The notes: generated by a model not told the origin, from the letters alone. Positions 1 to 6,343 are shown, counted from the first letter of the stretch. The stretch: 6,459 nt of DNA from Syntrophaceae bacterium UBA3084 (GCA_002367335.1 DFBI01000188.1:2635-9093), one strand, 5' to 3'. Translations and numbers: made by a program.

Positions 1-4
1 GATC

Positions 5-116
5 CCTGACACCAACATCTGCGCCAAAAACGCCTGTCTGCGTGCCTGCCTGTGCGTGTCCGCACGCAGACAGGCAACGCACAGGCAGGCAGTTGTTGAG
101 AATAAAGGTTCTAGAG
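5..116 (+). repeat. Dispersed repeat, left copy, interrupted by a palindromic insert
   Basis: Positions 5-33 match the reverse complement of 6422-6450 at 26 of 29 positions, including a perfect 17-bp core (cctgacaccaacatctg, 5-21). The match resumes at 91 (agttgttg, then a weaker gagaataaagg), where the right-hand copy continues without a break. Positions 34-90 are therefore extra sequence relative to the right copy. The repeat is itself an imperfect hairpin: ccaacatctg (12-21) can pair with positions 90-99. It ends just upstream of the Nudix gene and points into it. I read it as a dispersed REP-like element. What family it belongs to, and whether it is transcribed, cannot be told from this window. 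Confidence 0.8.
32..91 (+). repeat. Palindromic element with interleaved inverted repeats (A-B-A'-B')
   Basis: GC-rich block unlike its surroundings. Arm A (gcctgtctgcgtg, 32-44) is perfectly complementary to A' (63-75, 13 bp). Arm B (tgcctgcctgtgcgt, 43-57) is perfectly complementary to B' (77-91, 15 bp). The arms alternate, so the two long hairpins cannot both form. A third, tighter hairpin pairs 47-58 with 63-76 around the loop tccg, with a 2-nt bulge at 69-70. A and B are similar to each other, which suggests that the unit arose by duplication. Such elements are usually dispersed in many copies, but only this copy is in the window. Confidence 0.85.
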
Positions 117-123
117 ATGTATT

Positions 124-981
124 ATGGTTTATTCAATTCTAAATGAAAAAGATGCTTTCCTTCATCGCGTTGTGGAAAAGCTTGGCAATGTTCCAATAGA
201 TTATTCTGAAAAATTGGACATTATCAAAAAAAACAGGAAAGAAAACGAACCAAGACTTGCCGCGGGGGTGCTACTTTTACTCTGTTACAAAAAAAATGCT
301 GTTATTTCAACTGGTCATGACAGTAAATTTGTGTTTCAGTTGATTAAACGTTCTTCAGATGTACCGCAGGCAGGAGACATCAGTTGTCCGGGAGGAATGC
401 TTGAACCCCTTAAAGACCACATTTTACAAACATTTATTTGTTGTGGATTCCCTCCAATCCTTAAGGGAAGAACGCGCTCCCTTGCAAAGAGAAGAAAAGG
501 AAAAGAGTTCAAGAATCTTACCCTGTTCCTGGCAAACGCTGTAAGGGAATCGTGGGAAGAAATAAGATTAAACCCTTTCAATTTCAGTTTCCTGGGCCCC
601 CTTCCCTCTTATGATCTGAACCTTTTTCCAAAAACAATTTTCCCCCTCGTTGGTCTGGTAAAGGGAAAGGGCAATTTCCACCTTAATGGAGAGGTAAATA
701 AAATCGTAGAAATTCCTGTGGCATCTTTTTTCCGCGAAGAAAATTATGGTCTGTATTCTCTTAATTTTTTGGATAAACCGGACCGGGCAAAAAATATGGA
801 GTGGGATTTTCCCTGCCTTATTCATCAGGATTATGATGGAAAAGAAGAAATCCTCTGGGGAGCGACATTCGGTATAATTATGTCCTTCCTGAAGATCATC
901 TTTGATCTTGAGCTTCCCCGGACGTACACAAAAAGAATTATCAAAGGAACTCTTTATCCGGATTACCTTACGGGTAGGTAA
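124..981 (+). CDS. Divergent Nudix hydrolase, CoA-pyrophosphatase (NudL)-like, with interrupted Nudix box
   Basis: 285 aa, probably a cytoplasmic pyrophosphohydrolase of the Nudix superfamily. The layout resembles the CoA diphosphatase (NudL/UPF0035) group: a strand-rich core, LIKRSSD (73-79), then GDISCPGG (84-91) where NudL proteins have a GxxxFPGG-like segment, and a C-terminal LWGATFGII (244-252). The catalytic helix is recognisable as AVRESWEEIRLNP (139-151), with R141, E142, E145 and E146 matching REUXEE. Two things are odd. About 35 residues (roughly 96-135, rich in Lys/Arg) separate the PGG from this helix. The helix glycine is replaced by R148. The catalytic glutamates survive, so activity is plausible but the substrate is uncertain. 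The ATG at 124 is the first usable start after an in-frame stop at 112-114. The ribosome site is weak (aaagg at 104-108 is far; gag at 114-116). It stands alone, separated from the next gene by 104 bp with its own promoter. Confidence 0.82.
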   Translation: MVYSILNEKDAFLHRVVEKLGNVPIDYSEKLDIIKKNRKENEPRLAAGVLLLLCYKKNAVISTGHDSKFVFQLIKRSSDVPQAGDISCPGGMLEPLKDHILQTFICCGFPPILKGRTRSLAKRRKGKEFKNLTLFLANAVRESWEEIRLNPFNFSFLGPLPSYDLNLFPKTIFPLVGLVKGKGNFHLNGEVNKIVEIPVASFFREENYGLYSLNFLDKPDRAKNMEWDFPCLIHQDYDGKEEILWGATFGIIMSFLKIIFDLELPRTYTKRIIKGTLYPDYLTGR

Positions 982-996
982 AATTCATAAAATACC

Positions 997-1023
997 TTGA
1001 CAGGCTTTCATCATCTATATAAT
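997..1023 (+). promoter_or_regulatory. Candidate sigma70-type promoter for the aminotransferase-led gene row
   Basis: TTGACA (997-1002) and TATAAT (1018-1023) are both perfect consensus hexamers. The spacer is 15 bp, shorter than the usual 16-18. It lies in the gap between the Nudix stop (981) and the aminotransferase ATG (1086), giving an expected leader of about 55 nt. Two exact hexamers in the right place argue for a real promoter, while the short spacer lowers its predicted strength. Confidence 0.55.
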
Positions 1024-1085
1024 CTCTTCGATTTCAAATTGTTGACTAATTATTATGGAAGCACGAAAACCGAAAGGAAATAATA

Positions 1086-2225
1086 ATGGTTACTAAAAGA
1101 GCATCTGAAATTCCCCCTTTCATTGTTATGGATGTCCTGGAAAGGGCCAACGAACTTGAAAAGGCGGGCAAAAATGTAATTCACCTGGAAGTTGGTGAGC
1201 CCGATTTCGATACACCTGAGTGTATTACGGAAGCCTGCTGTAAAGCCATTAAAGATGGAAAGACCCATTATACTCACAGCCTTGGGCTCATCGAATTAAG
1301 AGAAGCTATCTGTGAACACTATTTTACAAAGTACGGTGTGAATATCTCACCGGATCAGATAATTATCACATCAGGAACTTCACCTGCCATGTTTCTCCTC
1401 TTTTCCGCACTCCTCGAAAAAGGAGATGAAGTAATAATCTCAGACCCTCACTATGCCTGCTACCCTAACTTTATCACTTTTCTCGATGGAATTCCGGTAA
1501 ATGTTAATGTTTACGAAGAGGAAGGTTTTCAGTACACCACCGGAGCGATCAAGGAAAAAATATCCGATAAGACTAAAGGAATCATGATCAACTCCCCTTC
1601 TAATCCGACTGGAAATCTTCTAAGCGCTGAAAGGATGACGGCAATTGCATCATTAGGTGTTCCCATCATTTCAGATGAAATATACCATGGTCTTGTCTAT
1701 GAAAGTGAAGAACACAGCATCCTGGAATTTACCGATAATGCCTTTGTATTTAATGGCTTTTCCAAGGCTTACGCAATGACAGGTTGGCGCCTTGGTTACT
1801 TGATCGCACCGAAGGAATACATCCGGCCGATGCAGAAAATCCAACAGAATCTCTTTATTTGCGCGAATTCTTTTGTACAGTGGGGAGGGATTGCCGCCCT
1901 TACAGAAGCTGGAGATGATGTAATCCGGATGAAAAACACCTTTAACGAAAGACGACTTTTTATTATCAATAAACTACGGGAAATCGGGCTTGGCATCAAA
2001 GTGGAACCGACAGGAGCCTTTTACATCCTGGGAAATATAAAGAGATATTCGACTGACTCTTACAAAACAGCCTTTGATATCCTCGAAAAGGTACATGTCG
2101 GTGTTACTCCGGGAATCGATTTCGGCAAAAATTGTGAGGGATATCTCAGGTTTTCCTATGCTAATTCCATGGAAAACATTGCAGAAGGTCTTAATAGAAT
2201 AGAAAAATACTTCAATGAATTATAA
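1086..2225 (+). CDS. Pyridoxal-phosphate aminotransferase, class I/II (aspartate aminotransferase fold type I)
   Basis: 379 aa, the usual length for this family. It transfers an amino group from an amino acid to a 2-oxo acid, in the cytoplasm, using PLP. Visible landmarks in order: GEPDFDTP (37-44); SGTSPA (96-101), the phosphate-binding region; NPTG (173-176); the cofactor-binding DEIY (197-200); SKAYAMTGWRLGY (226-238) with the Schiff-base lysine K227; and RFSYA (355-359), whose arginine binds the substrate carboxylate. The ATG at 1086 follows a good ribosome site, aaaggaaa (1073-1080). The gene overlaps the next one by 11 bp (2215-2225), implying translational coupling to a HAD phosphatase. 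The substrate cannot be fixed: aspartate, alanine, aromatic amino acids and other donors are all used by this family. Confidence 0.94.
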   Translation: MVTKRASEIPPFIVMDVLERANELEKAGKNVIHLEVGEPDFDTPECITEACCKAIKDGKTHYTHSLGLIELREAICEHYFTKYGVNISPDQIIITSGTSPAMFLLFSALLEKGDEVIISDPHYACYPNFITFLDGIPVNVNVYEEEGFQYTTGAIKEKISDKTKGIMINSPSNPTGNLLSAERMTAIASLGVPIISDEIYHGLVYESEEHSILEFTDNAFVFNGFSKAYAMTGWRLGYLIAPKEYIRPMQKIQQNLFICANSFVQWGGIAALTEAGDDVIRMKNTFNERRLFIINKLREIGLGIKVEPTGAFYILGNIKRYSTDSYKTAFDILEKVHVGVTPGIDFGKNCEGYLRFSYANSMENIAEGLNRIEKYFNEL

Positions 2226-2907
2226 TATAATCGAAAAAACACCTTTCAAAACGATTGTTTTCGACTTTGATGGAACACTGGCTCAACTGAATATTGATTT
2301 CTCCAACATGCGCAGGTGTGTCATCGATCTTATTACCGGTTTTGATGTAAATCCCGGTGGTCTGGAAAACCTTTTTGTTCTTGAAATGATTGAAGCGGGA
2401 AGAAAATTAATTGCTCTTTCTCATCCTGGCCAGGAAACTGTTTTCTTAGAAAATGCGTGTGAATTGATCCGCAATATCGAAATTGAAGGAGCAAAAAGAG
2501 GCAAACTCTTCGATGGCACAGAGGAAATGATTAACGAACTCAAAACACACAATATTAAAATCGGAGTGGTGACAAGAAACTGCATTGATGCGGTAAAGAT
2601 TTTGTGCCCCCGTATAGAAGACTTTTGCGGCGCCGTTGTTACAAGGGAAGCAACCAGAAAAGTGAAGCCCAACCCGGAACAACTAAAGATTGCACTTAAG
2701 GAGCTCAACGCTGATCCGGCTCATACGGCCATGGTAGGTGATCATCCCATGGATATATCCACAGGAAAAAATGTCGGAACTTACACAATCGGCGTTCTTA
2801 CGGGATATGCCGATGAGAACCTTCTTCGTAAAGCAGGAGCGGATATTATCCTGGATAATGCAACAAAAATAACTGAATTAATATCAAGACAGGGATCAGA
2901 AGATTAG
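2215..2907 (+). CDS. HAD-superfamily phosphatase (subfamily IA, phosphoglycolate-phosphatase-like)
   Basis: 230 aa. All four HAD motifs are present: motif I VFDFDGTLA with nucleophile D17 and acid/base D19; motif II VVTRN with T120; motif III lysine K151 in KVKPNPEQ; motif IV MVGDHPMDI with D176 and D180, which bind Mg. A helical cap (about residues 25-100) lies between motifs I and II, as in subfamily IA enzymes such as Gph. Expected role: hydrolysis of a small phosphorylated metabolite in the cytoplasm. The start lies inside the end of the aminotransferase gene (11-bp overlap, different frame) with little ribosome site of its own, so translation probably depends on the upstream gene. The overlap hints at a shared pathway, but the substrate is not evident. 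Confidence 0.91.
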   Translation: MNYNIIEKTPFKTIVFDFDGTLAQLNIDFSNMRRCVIDLITGFDVNPGGLENLFVLEMIEAGRKLIALSHPGQETVFLENACELIRNIEIEGAKRGKLFDGTEEMINELKTHNIKIGVVTRNCIDAVKILCPRIEDFCGAVVTREATRKVKPNPEQLKIALKELNADPAHTAMVGDHPMDISTGKNVGTYTIGVLTGYADENLLRKAGADIILDNATKITELISRQGSED

Positions 2908-2926
2908 AGGTTCAACACAACGCAAC

Positions 2927-2954
2927 CGAAACTCAAAACTTGAAACTTAAAACC
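2927..2954 (+). repeat. Quasi-tandem heptamers before queD
   Basis: Four consecutive 7-bp units in one register: cgaaact (2927-2933), caaaact (2934-2940), tgaaact (2941-2947), taaaacc (2948-2954). They fill most of the 55-bp gap between the HAD gene and queD. The gap has no evident promoter or terminator, so read-through from the upstream genes is likely. Confidence 0.6.
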
Positions 2955-2962
2955 AGGTTATC

Positions 2963-3340
2963 ATGTACGAAGTCACTGTGCAGAAGTCATTTTCTGCAGC
3001 TCATAAATTGAATATCGGAGGAAAGTGCGAAGAACTCCACGGCCATAACTTTACTGTAGATGTAACAATCGCTTCTGATGATTTAAATAAAGAGGGACTT
3101 GTGGTTGACTTCAGGATATTAAAGGGTTGGACAAACGAAATACTGGATGAATTTGATCATAAATTTCTCAATGAAATCCCTTTTTTTAAAGGTACAAATC
3201 CTACATCTGAAAACATTGCCAGGTTCATTTTTGACAGAATTGCGAAAAAGGCAACTGCAGAAAAACTGAGGATATCTCAAGTGACGGTATGGGAATCGAA
3301 TAACGCATGTGCTACTTACAGAGGTGAGAACAATGGTTGA
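2963..3340 (+). CDS. queD: 6-carboxytetrahydropterin synthase (QueD / PTPS-I family), possibly dual-function PTPS-I/III
   Basis: 125 aa, a normal length for COG0720 tunnel-fold enzymes. It converts 7,8-dihydroneopterin triphosphate to 6-carboxytetrahydropterin, the second step toward queuosine (preQ0). Zinc ligands H14 (FSAAHKL), H26 and H28 (LHGHNF) are present. C22 is the catalytic cysteine in CEELHGH, D65-H66 lies in DHKFLNE, PTSENIA (80-86) is typical, and E111 in VWESNNA would anchor the pterin. C22 fits CxxxHGH of PTPS-I, and E23 also fits ExxHGH of the folate-pathway PTPS-III. E. coli QueD has glycine at the E23 position. Proteins with both signatures have been described as bifunctional. 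The last 8 bp overlap folE2, which makes its substrate. The ribosome site is weak (agg at 2955-2957). Confidence 0.95.
   Translation: MYEVTVQKSFSAAHKLNIGGKCEELHGHNFTVDVTIASDDLNKEGLVVDFRILKGWTNEILDEFDHKFLNEIPFFKGTNPTSENIARFIFDRIAKKATAEKLRISQVTVWESNNACATYRGENNG
3321..3328 (+). promoter_or_regulatory. Strong ribosome binding site deciding the folE2 start
   Basis: gaggtgag lies within the 3' end of queD, 4 nt before the ATG at 3333, and is a long match to the 16S anti-Shine-Dalgarno sequence. It favours the ATG at 3333 over the in-frame GTG at 3309, which lies upstream of this site. Confidence 0.8.
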
Positions 3341-4103
3341 TGTTCAAAACCTCAAGGATAACAGAAATATAGACATTCAAAAAGTCGGCGTGAAGGGGAT
3401 TAAATATCCCATCATTGTCCTCGACAAAATGAATGGCACACAGCACGTAAATGCAACGGTAAACATGTACGTAAACCTTCCTCATCAATTCAAGGGAACT
3501 CATATGAGCCGATTTATTGAGATATTAAATGATCACAGGGGTCAAATCAACATCAGAAATTTTCGGCAGATTCTCGAAAAAATGAGGGATAAACTTGATG
3601 CCGAATCGGCACACATAGAAATAGAGTTTCCCTATTTCATAGAAAAACAGGCCCCTGTTTCCGGGGCAAAAAGTTTTATGGAATACTTGTGCAGTTTCTG
3701 CGGTGAGAGCAACGGCAATAGGAATGACTTCCTTGTCGGCGTAACCGTCCCGGTCACCACGGTGTGTCCTTGTTCCAAGGAAATCAGTGACACAGGCGCC
3801 CATAATCAGAGGAGCATCGTAAAATTGAACTTGAGATTTAAGAAATTCTTCTGGATAGAGGATGTGATCAAATTGATAGAGGAATCGGCAAGCGGTGAGG
3901 TCTATTCTCTTTTAAAGAGACCGGATGAAAAATATGTCACTGAAAAGGCATTCGCGAAACCCATGTTTGTTGAAGACGTGGTAAGAAGCATCGCGGAAAA
4001 AATAAACAGCATTAATAATTTTACATGGTACAGCGTAGAAGCGGAAAATATGGAGAGTATCCACAACCACAGCGCTTATGCTTGTATTAAAAAGACAGGG
4101 TAA
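3333..4103 (+). CDS. folE2: GTP cyclohydrolase FolE2 (type IB, COG1469)
   Basis: 257 aa from the ATG at 3333. It opens the GTP ring to give 7,8-dihydroneopterin triphosphate, the first step of folate and queuosine synthesis. Family landmarks: GTHMSRF (56-62); PVSGAKSFMEY (108-118); VTVPVTTVCPCSKEISDTGAHNQRS (split here as VTVPVTTVCPCSKEIS, then DTGAHNQRS; 137-161) with the metal-binding cysteine C147 and histidine H157; LLKRPDEKYVTEKAF (193-207); and a C-terminal ESIHNHSAYA (241-250). IB enzymes use various metals and often stand in for zinc-dependent FolE under zinc limitation; no Zur-type site is evident here. An in-frame GTG at 3309 would add 8 residues but lacks a ribosome site. The start overlaps queD by 8 bp, so the two genes are coupled and encode consecutive steps. 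The stop codon abuts a heptamer array. Confidence 0.96.
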   Translation: MVDVQNLKDNRNIDIQKVGVKGIKYPIIVLDKMNGTQHVNATVNMYVNLPHQFKGTHMSRFIEILNDHRGQINIRNFRQILEKMRDKLDAESAHIEIEFPYFIEKQAPVSGAKSFMEYLCSFCGESNGNRNDFLVGVTVPVTTVCPCSKEISDTGAHNQRSIVKLNLRFKKFFWIEDVIKLIEESASGEVYSLLKRPDEKYVTEKAFAKPMFVEDVVRSIAEKINSINNFTWYSVEAENMESIHNHSAYACIKKTG

Positions 4104-4155
4104 GGGCCAAAGGTCAAAGGTCAAAGGTCAAAGGAAAAAGGAAAAAGGTTAAGGG
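4100..4155 (+). repeat. Tandem heptamer array (NNAAAGG) starting at the folE2 stop codon
   Basis: Six uninterrupted 7-bp units occupy 4107-4148: ccaaagg, tcaaagg three times, aaaaagg twice. Diverged units flank them in the same register: gtaaggg (4100-4106, containing the folE2 stop codon) and ttaaggg (4149-4155). It is noncoding, in the gap between convergent genes. No hairpin or T-run typical of a terminator is associated with it. Confidence 0.85.
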
Positions 4156-4310
4156 CCTACAAAGAAGGGGTTAAGGTGAAAACAATTTTGAATTCTTAAT
4201 TTTGAATTTTGAGTTGGGGGCAAAGGATTAATGGATTAGTGGATAATCCTCTACTGGCCTTTGGCCTTTAGGTCTCATCGCTCATTGCTCAGCCCTTTGC
4301 GGATTTGCTG
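4156..4310. repeat. Low-complexity gap between convergent folE2 and UbiB genes, with more 7- and 8-bp repeats
   Basis: No gene is supported here. The sequence is built of short repeats. AT-rich heptamers run from 4184 to 4211 (aattttg, aattctt, aattttg, aattttg). Units of about 8 bp lie at 4225-4248 (ggattaat, ggattagt, ggataatc). A second heptamer run covers 4255-4289 (tggcctt twice, taggtct, catcgct, cattgct). The stem ggatta/taatcc (4233-4238 with 4244-4249) is too weak and lacks a T-run, so I do not call a terminator on either strand. Confidence 0.65.
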
Positions 4311-6005
4311 TTACATCCTTCCCGAACGAAGAATCGATATCAGCAACCATATTCCAAAAATACCGGCGATACTGAACCCTACAAGACCCAGTATGGGAAA
4401 ACCGAAAATGAAGGGTCCTACATCTGACCTGATGATGAGGGATGATCCAATGACAAGCGAAGCAACTACTAACGCGAAGGCTACCCTGTTTGATGATCTG
4501 TCTATTTCAAATACCAGATTTTCAAGCCCCCTGTGTTCAAATCCAATTTTGATCTTACCCTGCTTTATCTGTTTAGTTATATCGCGTAATTCTCCGGGAA
4601 TTTCCTTGATAAGCTGAACCAGATCGCCCCCTGAGTCGAGAAAATCACCGATTATCCGTTTAGGAGAAAGACGCTTCAATTTGAGACGCTTAATATAAGG
4701 CGTGGCCTTTTCTGTCATGTCAAAATCGGGGTCCAATACCAGGCCCAGCCCTTCCACCTGAGTTAAGGCCTTCACCATGAGAAACATGTCCGGCGGGAGC
4801 CGTAGCTGATGATGCGTGATCAATTCGAGTATTTGATAAAGAATATCTTCTATACGCAATTCCTTGAGAGACTTGTAAAGATATGACTCAACAAAGTCAC
4901 CTATGTCCTTCTCAAGAGCACGGCGATCCGGTTCTTTATCCCACTCCACAACTCTCAACAATGCATCGACAATTTTTGACTCATCCCGGCTGACGTATGC
5001 ATACACAATGTCGGCAAAGTTCTCCCTTGCGCGACGATCTACACGTCCCATCATGCCAAAATCAAGATAACAGACAACATTGTCGGGCAGGATAAAGATA
5101 TTCCCCGGATGAGGATCTCCATGAAAAAATCCGTATTCAAATACCTGTTCGAGTATTAAATCAGCGCCGCGAGAGGCTATTAGCTTTCTATCAAAACCTC
5201 CCTTATCTAATTTGCCGATTTCAGATGCCTTAATGCCATCTATATACTCCATTGTAAGTATCCGCCTGGTTGACGCCTCCCCGAAAATACGGGGGACATA
5301 AACGGACGAATTGCCAGTGAACTGCCGGGCGAAACGTTCTGTGTTAGAAGCTTCAATGGTATAATCTATTTCTCTCCCAAGAGAACGTGAAAATTCTTCA
5401 ACTATTCTGGTGGGCTTATGTACACCCCACTCTTCAACATGCTTTTCTATCAGAATGGCCAAATGGAGCATAATTTCCAGATCTACCTCGATCGTCGCAT
5501 GTATACCCGGACGTTGCACCTTAACAACGACATCTTCTCCACTTTTAAGCCGTCCCCGATGGACCTGGCCGATAGAAGCAGCCGCCAGGGGAGTTTCGCT
5601 AAACTCTTTATACATATCCTCCAATGGAGTCTGTAACTCAGCCTCAACAATCTCTTTCACCTGGGCAAACGGAAATGAGGGCACGTTGTCCTGAAGTTTT
5701 GACAATTCCTGTATGAACTCCACAGGAACAAGATCCGGTCTGGAGGAAAGTATCTGCCCCAGCTTCACAAAAGTGGGACCCAGCTCCTCAAGGGCCATAC
5801 GCACCCGCTCAGCCCTTGTCAGCTTTTCTACATTCTCACGGCGCTTTCTCGAAACCATCTGCATCCCGATTTCGATATACTGCCCCACATTGAGCTGATC
5901 AATAAGATCACCAAACCCGTATTTAAACAAAATGGAGAGTATCTGCCTGTAACGGTTAATGTGCCGATACGTACGGGAAATAAACCCGATCTTTCTTACA
6001 AACAT
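4311..6005 (-). CDS. ubiB: AarF/ABC1/UbiB kinase-like membrane protein
   Basis: 564 aa, close to E. coli UbiB in length. The family has an atypical protein-kinase-like fold with ATPase activity and supports quinone or other isoprenoid-lipid metabolism at the inner membrane. Landmarks: KLGQ (81-84) in the N-terminal extension; the alanine-rich loop AAASIGQ (141-147) replacing the kinase glycine loop; VVKVQRPG (160-167) with nucleotide-binding K162; REIDYTIEASN (211-221); HGDPHPGN (295-302) with D297 and N302; and DFG (315-317) with metal-binding D315. Two hydrophobic segments at about 508-526 and 530-557 would anchor the C terminus. All key residues are intact. The start follows aaggaa (6017-6012) and lies 3 nt after the phasin-like stop, so the two are co-translated. 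The symbol is at family level: a role in ubiquinone synthesis specifically is not shown, and no quinone genes are nearby. Confidence 0.96.
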   Translation of the reverse strand: MFVRKIGFISRTYRHINRYRQILSILFKYGFGDLIDQLNVGQYIEIGMQMVSRKRRENVEKLTRAERVRMALEELGPTFVKLGQILSSRPDLVPVEFIQELSKLQDNVPSFPFAQVKEIVEAELQTPLEDMYKEFSETPLAAASIGQVHRGRLKSGEDVVVKVQRPGIHATIEVDLEIMLHLAILIEKHVEEWGVHKPTRIVEEFSRSLGREIDYTIEASNTERFARQFTGNSSVYVPRIFGEASTRRILTMEYIDGIKASEIGKLDKGGFDRKLIASRGADLILEQVFEYGFFHGDPHPGNIFILPDNVVCYLDFGMMGRVDRRARENFADIVYAYVSRDESKIVDALLRVVEWDKEPDRRALEKDIGDFVESYLYKSLKELRIEDILYQILELITHHQLRLPPDMFLMVKALTQVEGLGLVLDPDFDMTEKATPYIKRLKLKRLSPKRIIGDFLDSGGDLVQLIKEIPGELRDITKQIKQGKIKIGFEHRGLENLVFEIDRSSNRVAFALVVASLVIGSSLIIRSDVGPFIFGFPILGLVGFSIAGIFGIWLLISILRSGRM

Positions 6006-6008
6006 CGA

Positions 6009-6308
6009 TTATTCCTTACTTTTCTGAGATTTTTCCATCCGTTTAATCTTTTCTTTCAATTCTGCGAACTCCTTTCTCGTAGGAATGTTCAGCTTTTTCA
6101 AGGTATCGGTTACAGTCTTCTCCACCTTCTCCGTTAATCCTTTCGTTATCTCTTTCGACTTCTTCATAAGGTCATCAACGGCCTCTTTTCCTTCTTTTTC
6201 AGACATTTCACCCTTTTCAATCAACTCATTGATGGTCTGTTCCACCTTCTCCCTTGTCAATGTTGCCAATCCCACGCCGATCAACATACTTTTTTTAACA
6301 AAGTCCAT
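6009..6308 (-). CDS. Small phasin-like helical protein (COG3937-type)
   Basis: 99 aa, charged and lysine/glutamate-rich, predicted almost wholly helical. A short hydrophobic patch (SMLIGVGLATL, 7-17) is followed by LTREKVEQTINELIEKGEM (17-35), then GKEAVDDLMKKSKE (40-53), a hinge at NIPTR (74-78) and a terminal coiled-coil-like helix (EFAELKEKIKRMEK, 80-93). This pattern, with its early TREKVE..I.ELIEKGE segment, fits the small proteins annotated as polyhydroxyalkanoate-synthesis regulator phasins. I see no PHA synthase here, so a granule role is unproven; membrane or lipid-surface association is equally possible. The ATG at 6308 follows an excellent ribosome site, ggaggt (6321-6316). It is the first gene of an operon with the UbiB-family gene 3 nt downstream, which suggests a joint membrane-related function. 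Confidence 0.85.
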   Translation of the reverse strand: MDFVKKSMLIGVGLATLTREKVEQTINELIEKGEMSEKEGKEAVDDLMKKSKEITKGLTEKVEKTVTDTLKKLNIPTRKEFAELKEKIKRMEKSQKSKE

Positions 6309-6343
6309 CGTTCCTACCTCCTTTTATTATTGATGTTTTTTCT

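Noticed and set aside
32..91. H-type pseudoknot or riboswitch formed by A-A' and B-B' together
   Set aside because: Stems of 13 and 15 bp with connecting loops of 0 and 1 nt cannot span each other's grooves, and no known riboswitch core is visible.
3309..3332. GTG start giving an 8-residue longer FolE2
   Set aside because: The strong gaggtgag site lies downstream of this GTG and is correctly placed for the ATG at 3333.
3525..3803. 92-aa minus-strand open frame within folE2
   Set aside because: It is a shadow of the strongly conserved FolE2 reading frame with no start signal.
4107..4148. CRISPR-like array
   Set aside because: The units are 7 bp and directly adjacent with no spacers; no cas genes are present.
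4233..4249. Intrinsic terminator between convergent genes
   Set aside because: The stem is only 6 bp and AT-rich, and no T-run follows on either strand.
4261..4617. 118-aa + strand open frame
   Set aside because: It lies opposite the intact 3' end of the UbiB-family gene, has no ribosome site and resembles no family; it is an antisense shadow.
5410..5898. Several + strand open frames opposite the UbiB-family gene
   Set aside because: They are antisense to the conserved kinase-like region, with compositions expected from its complement.
6085..6333. 82-aa + strand open frame
   Set aside because: It is antisense to the phasin-like gene; its Phe/Ser-rich composition is the complement of the Lys/Glu-rich coding strand.
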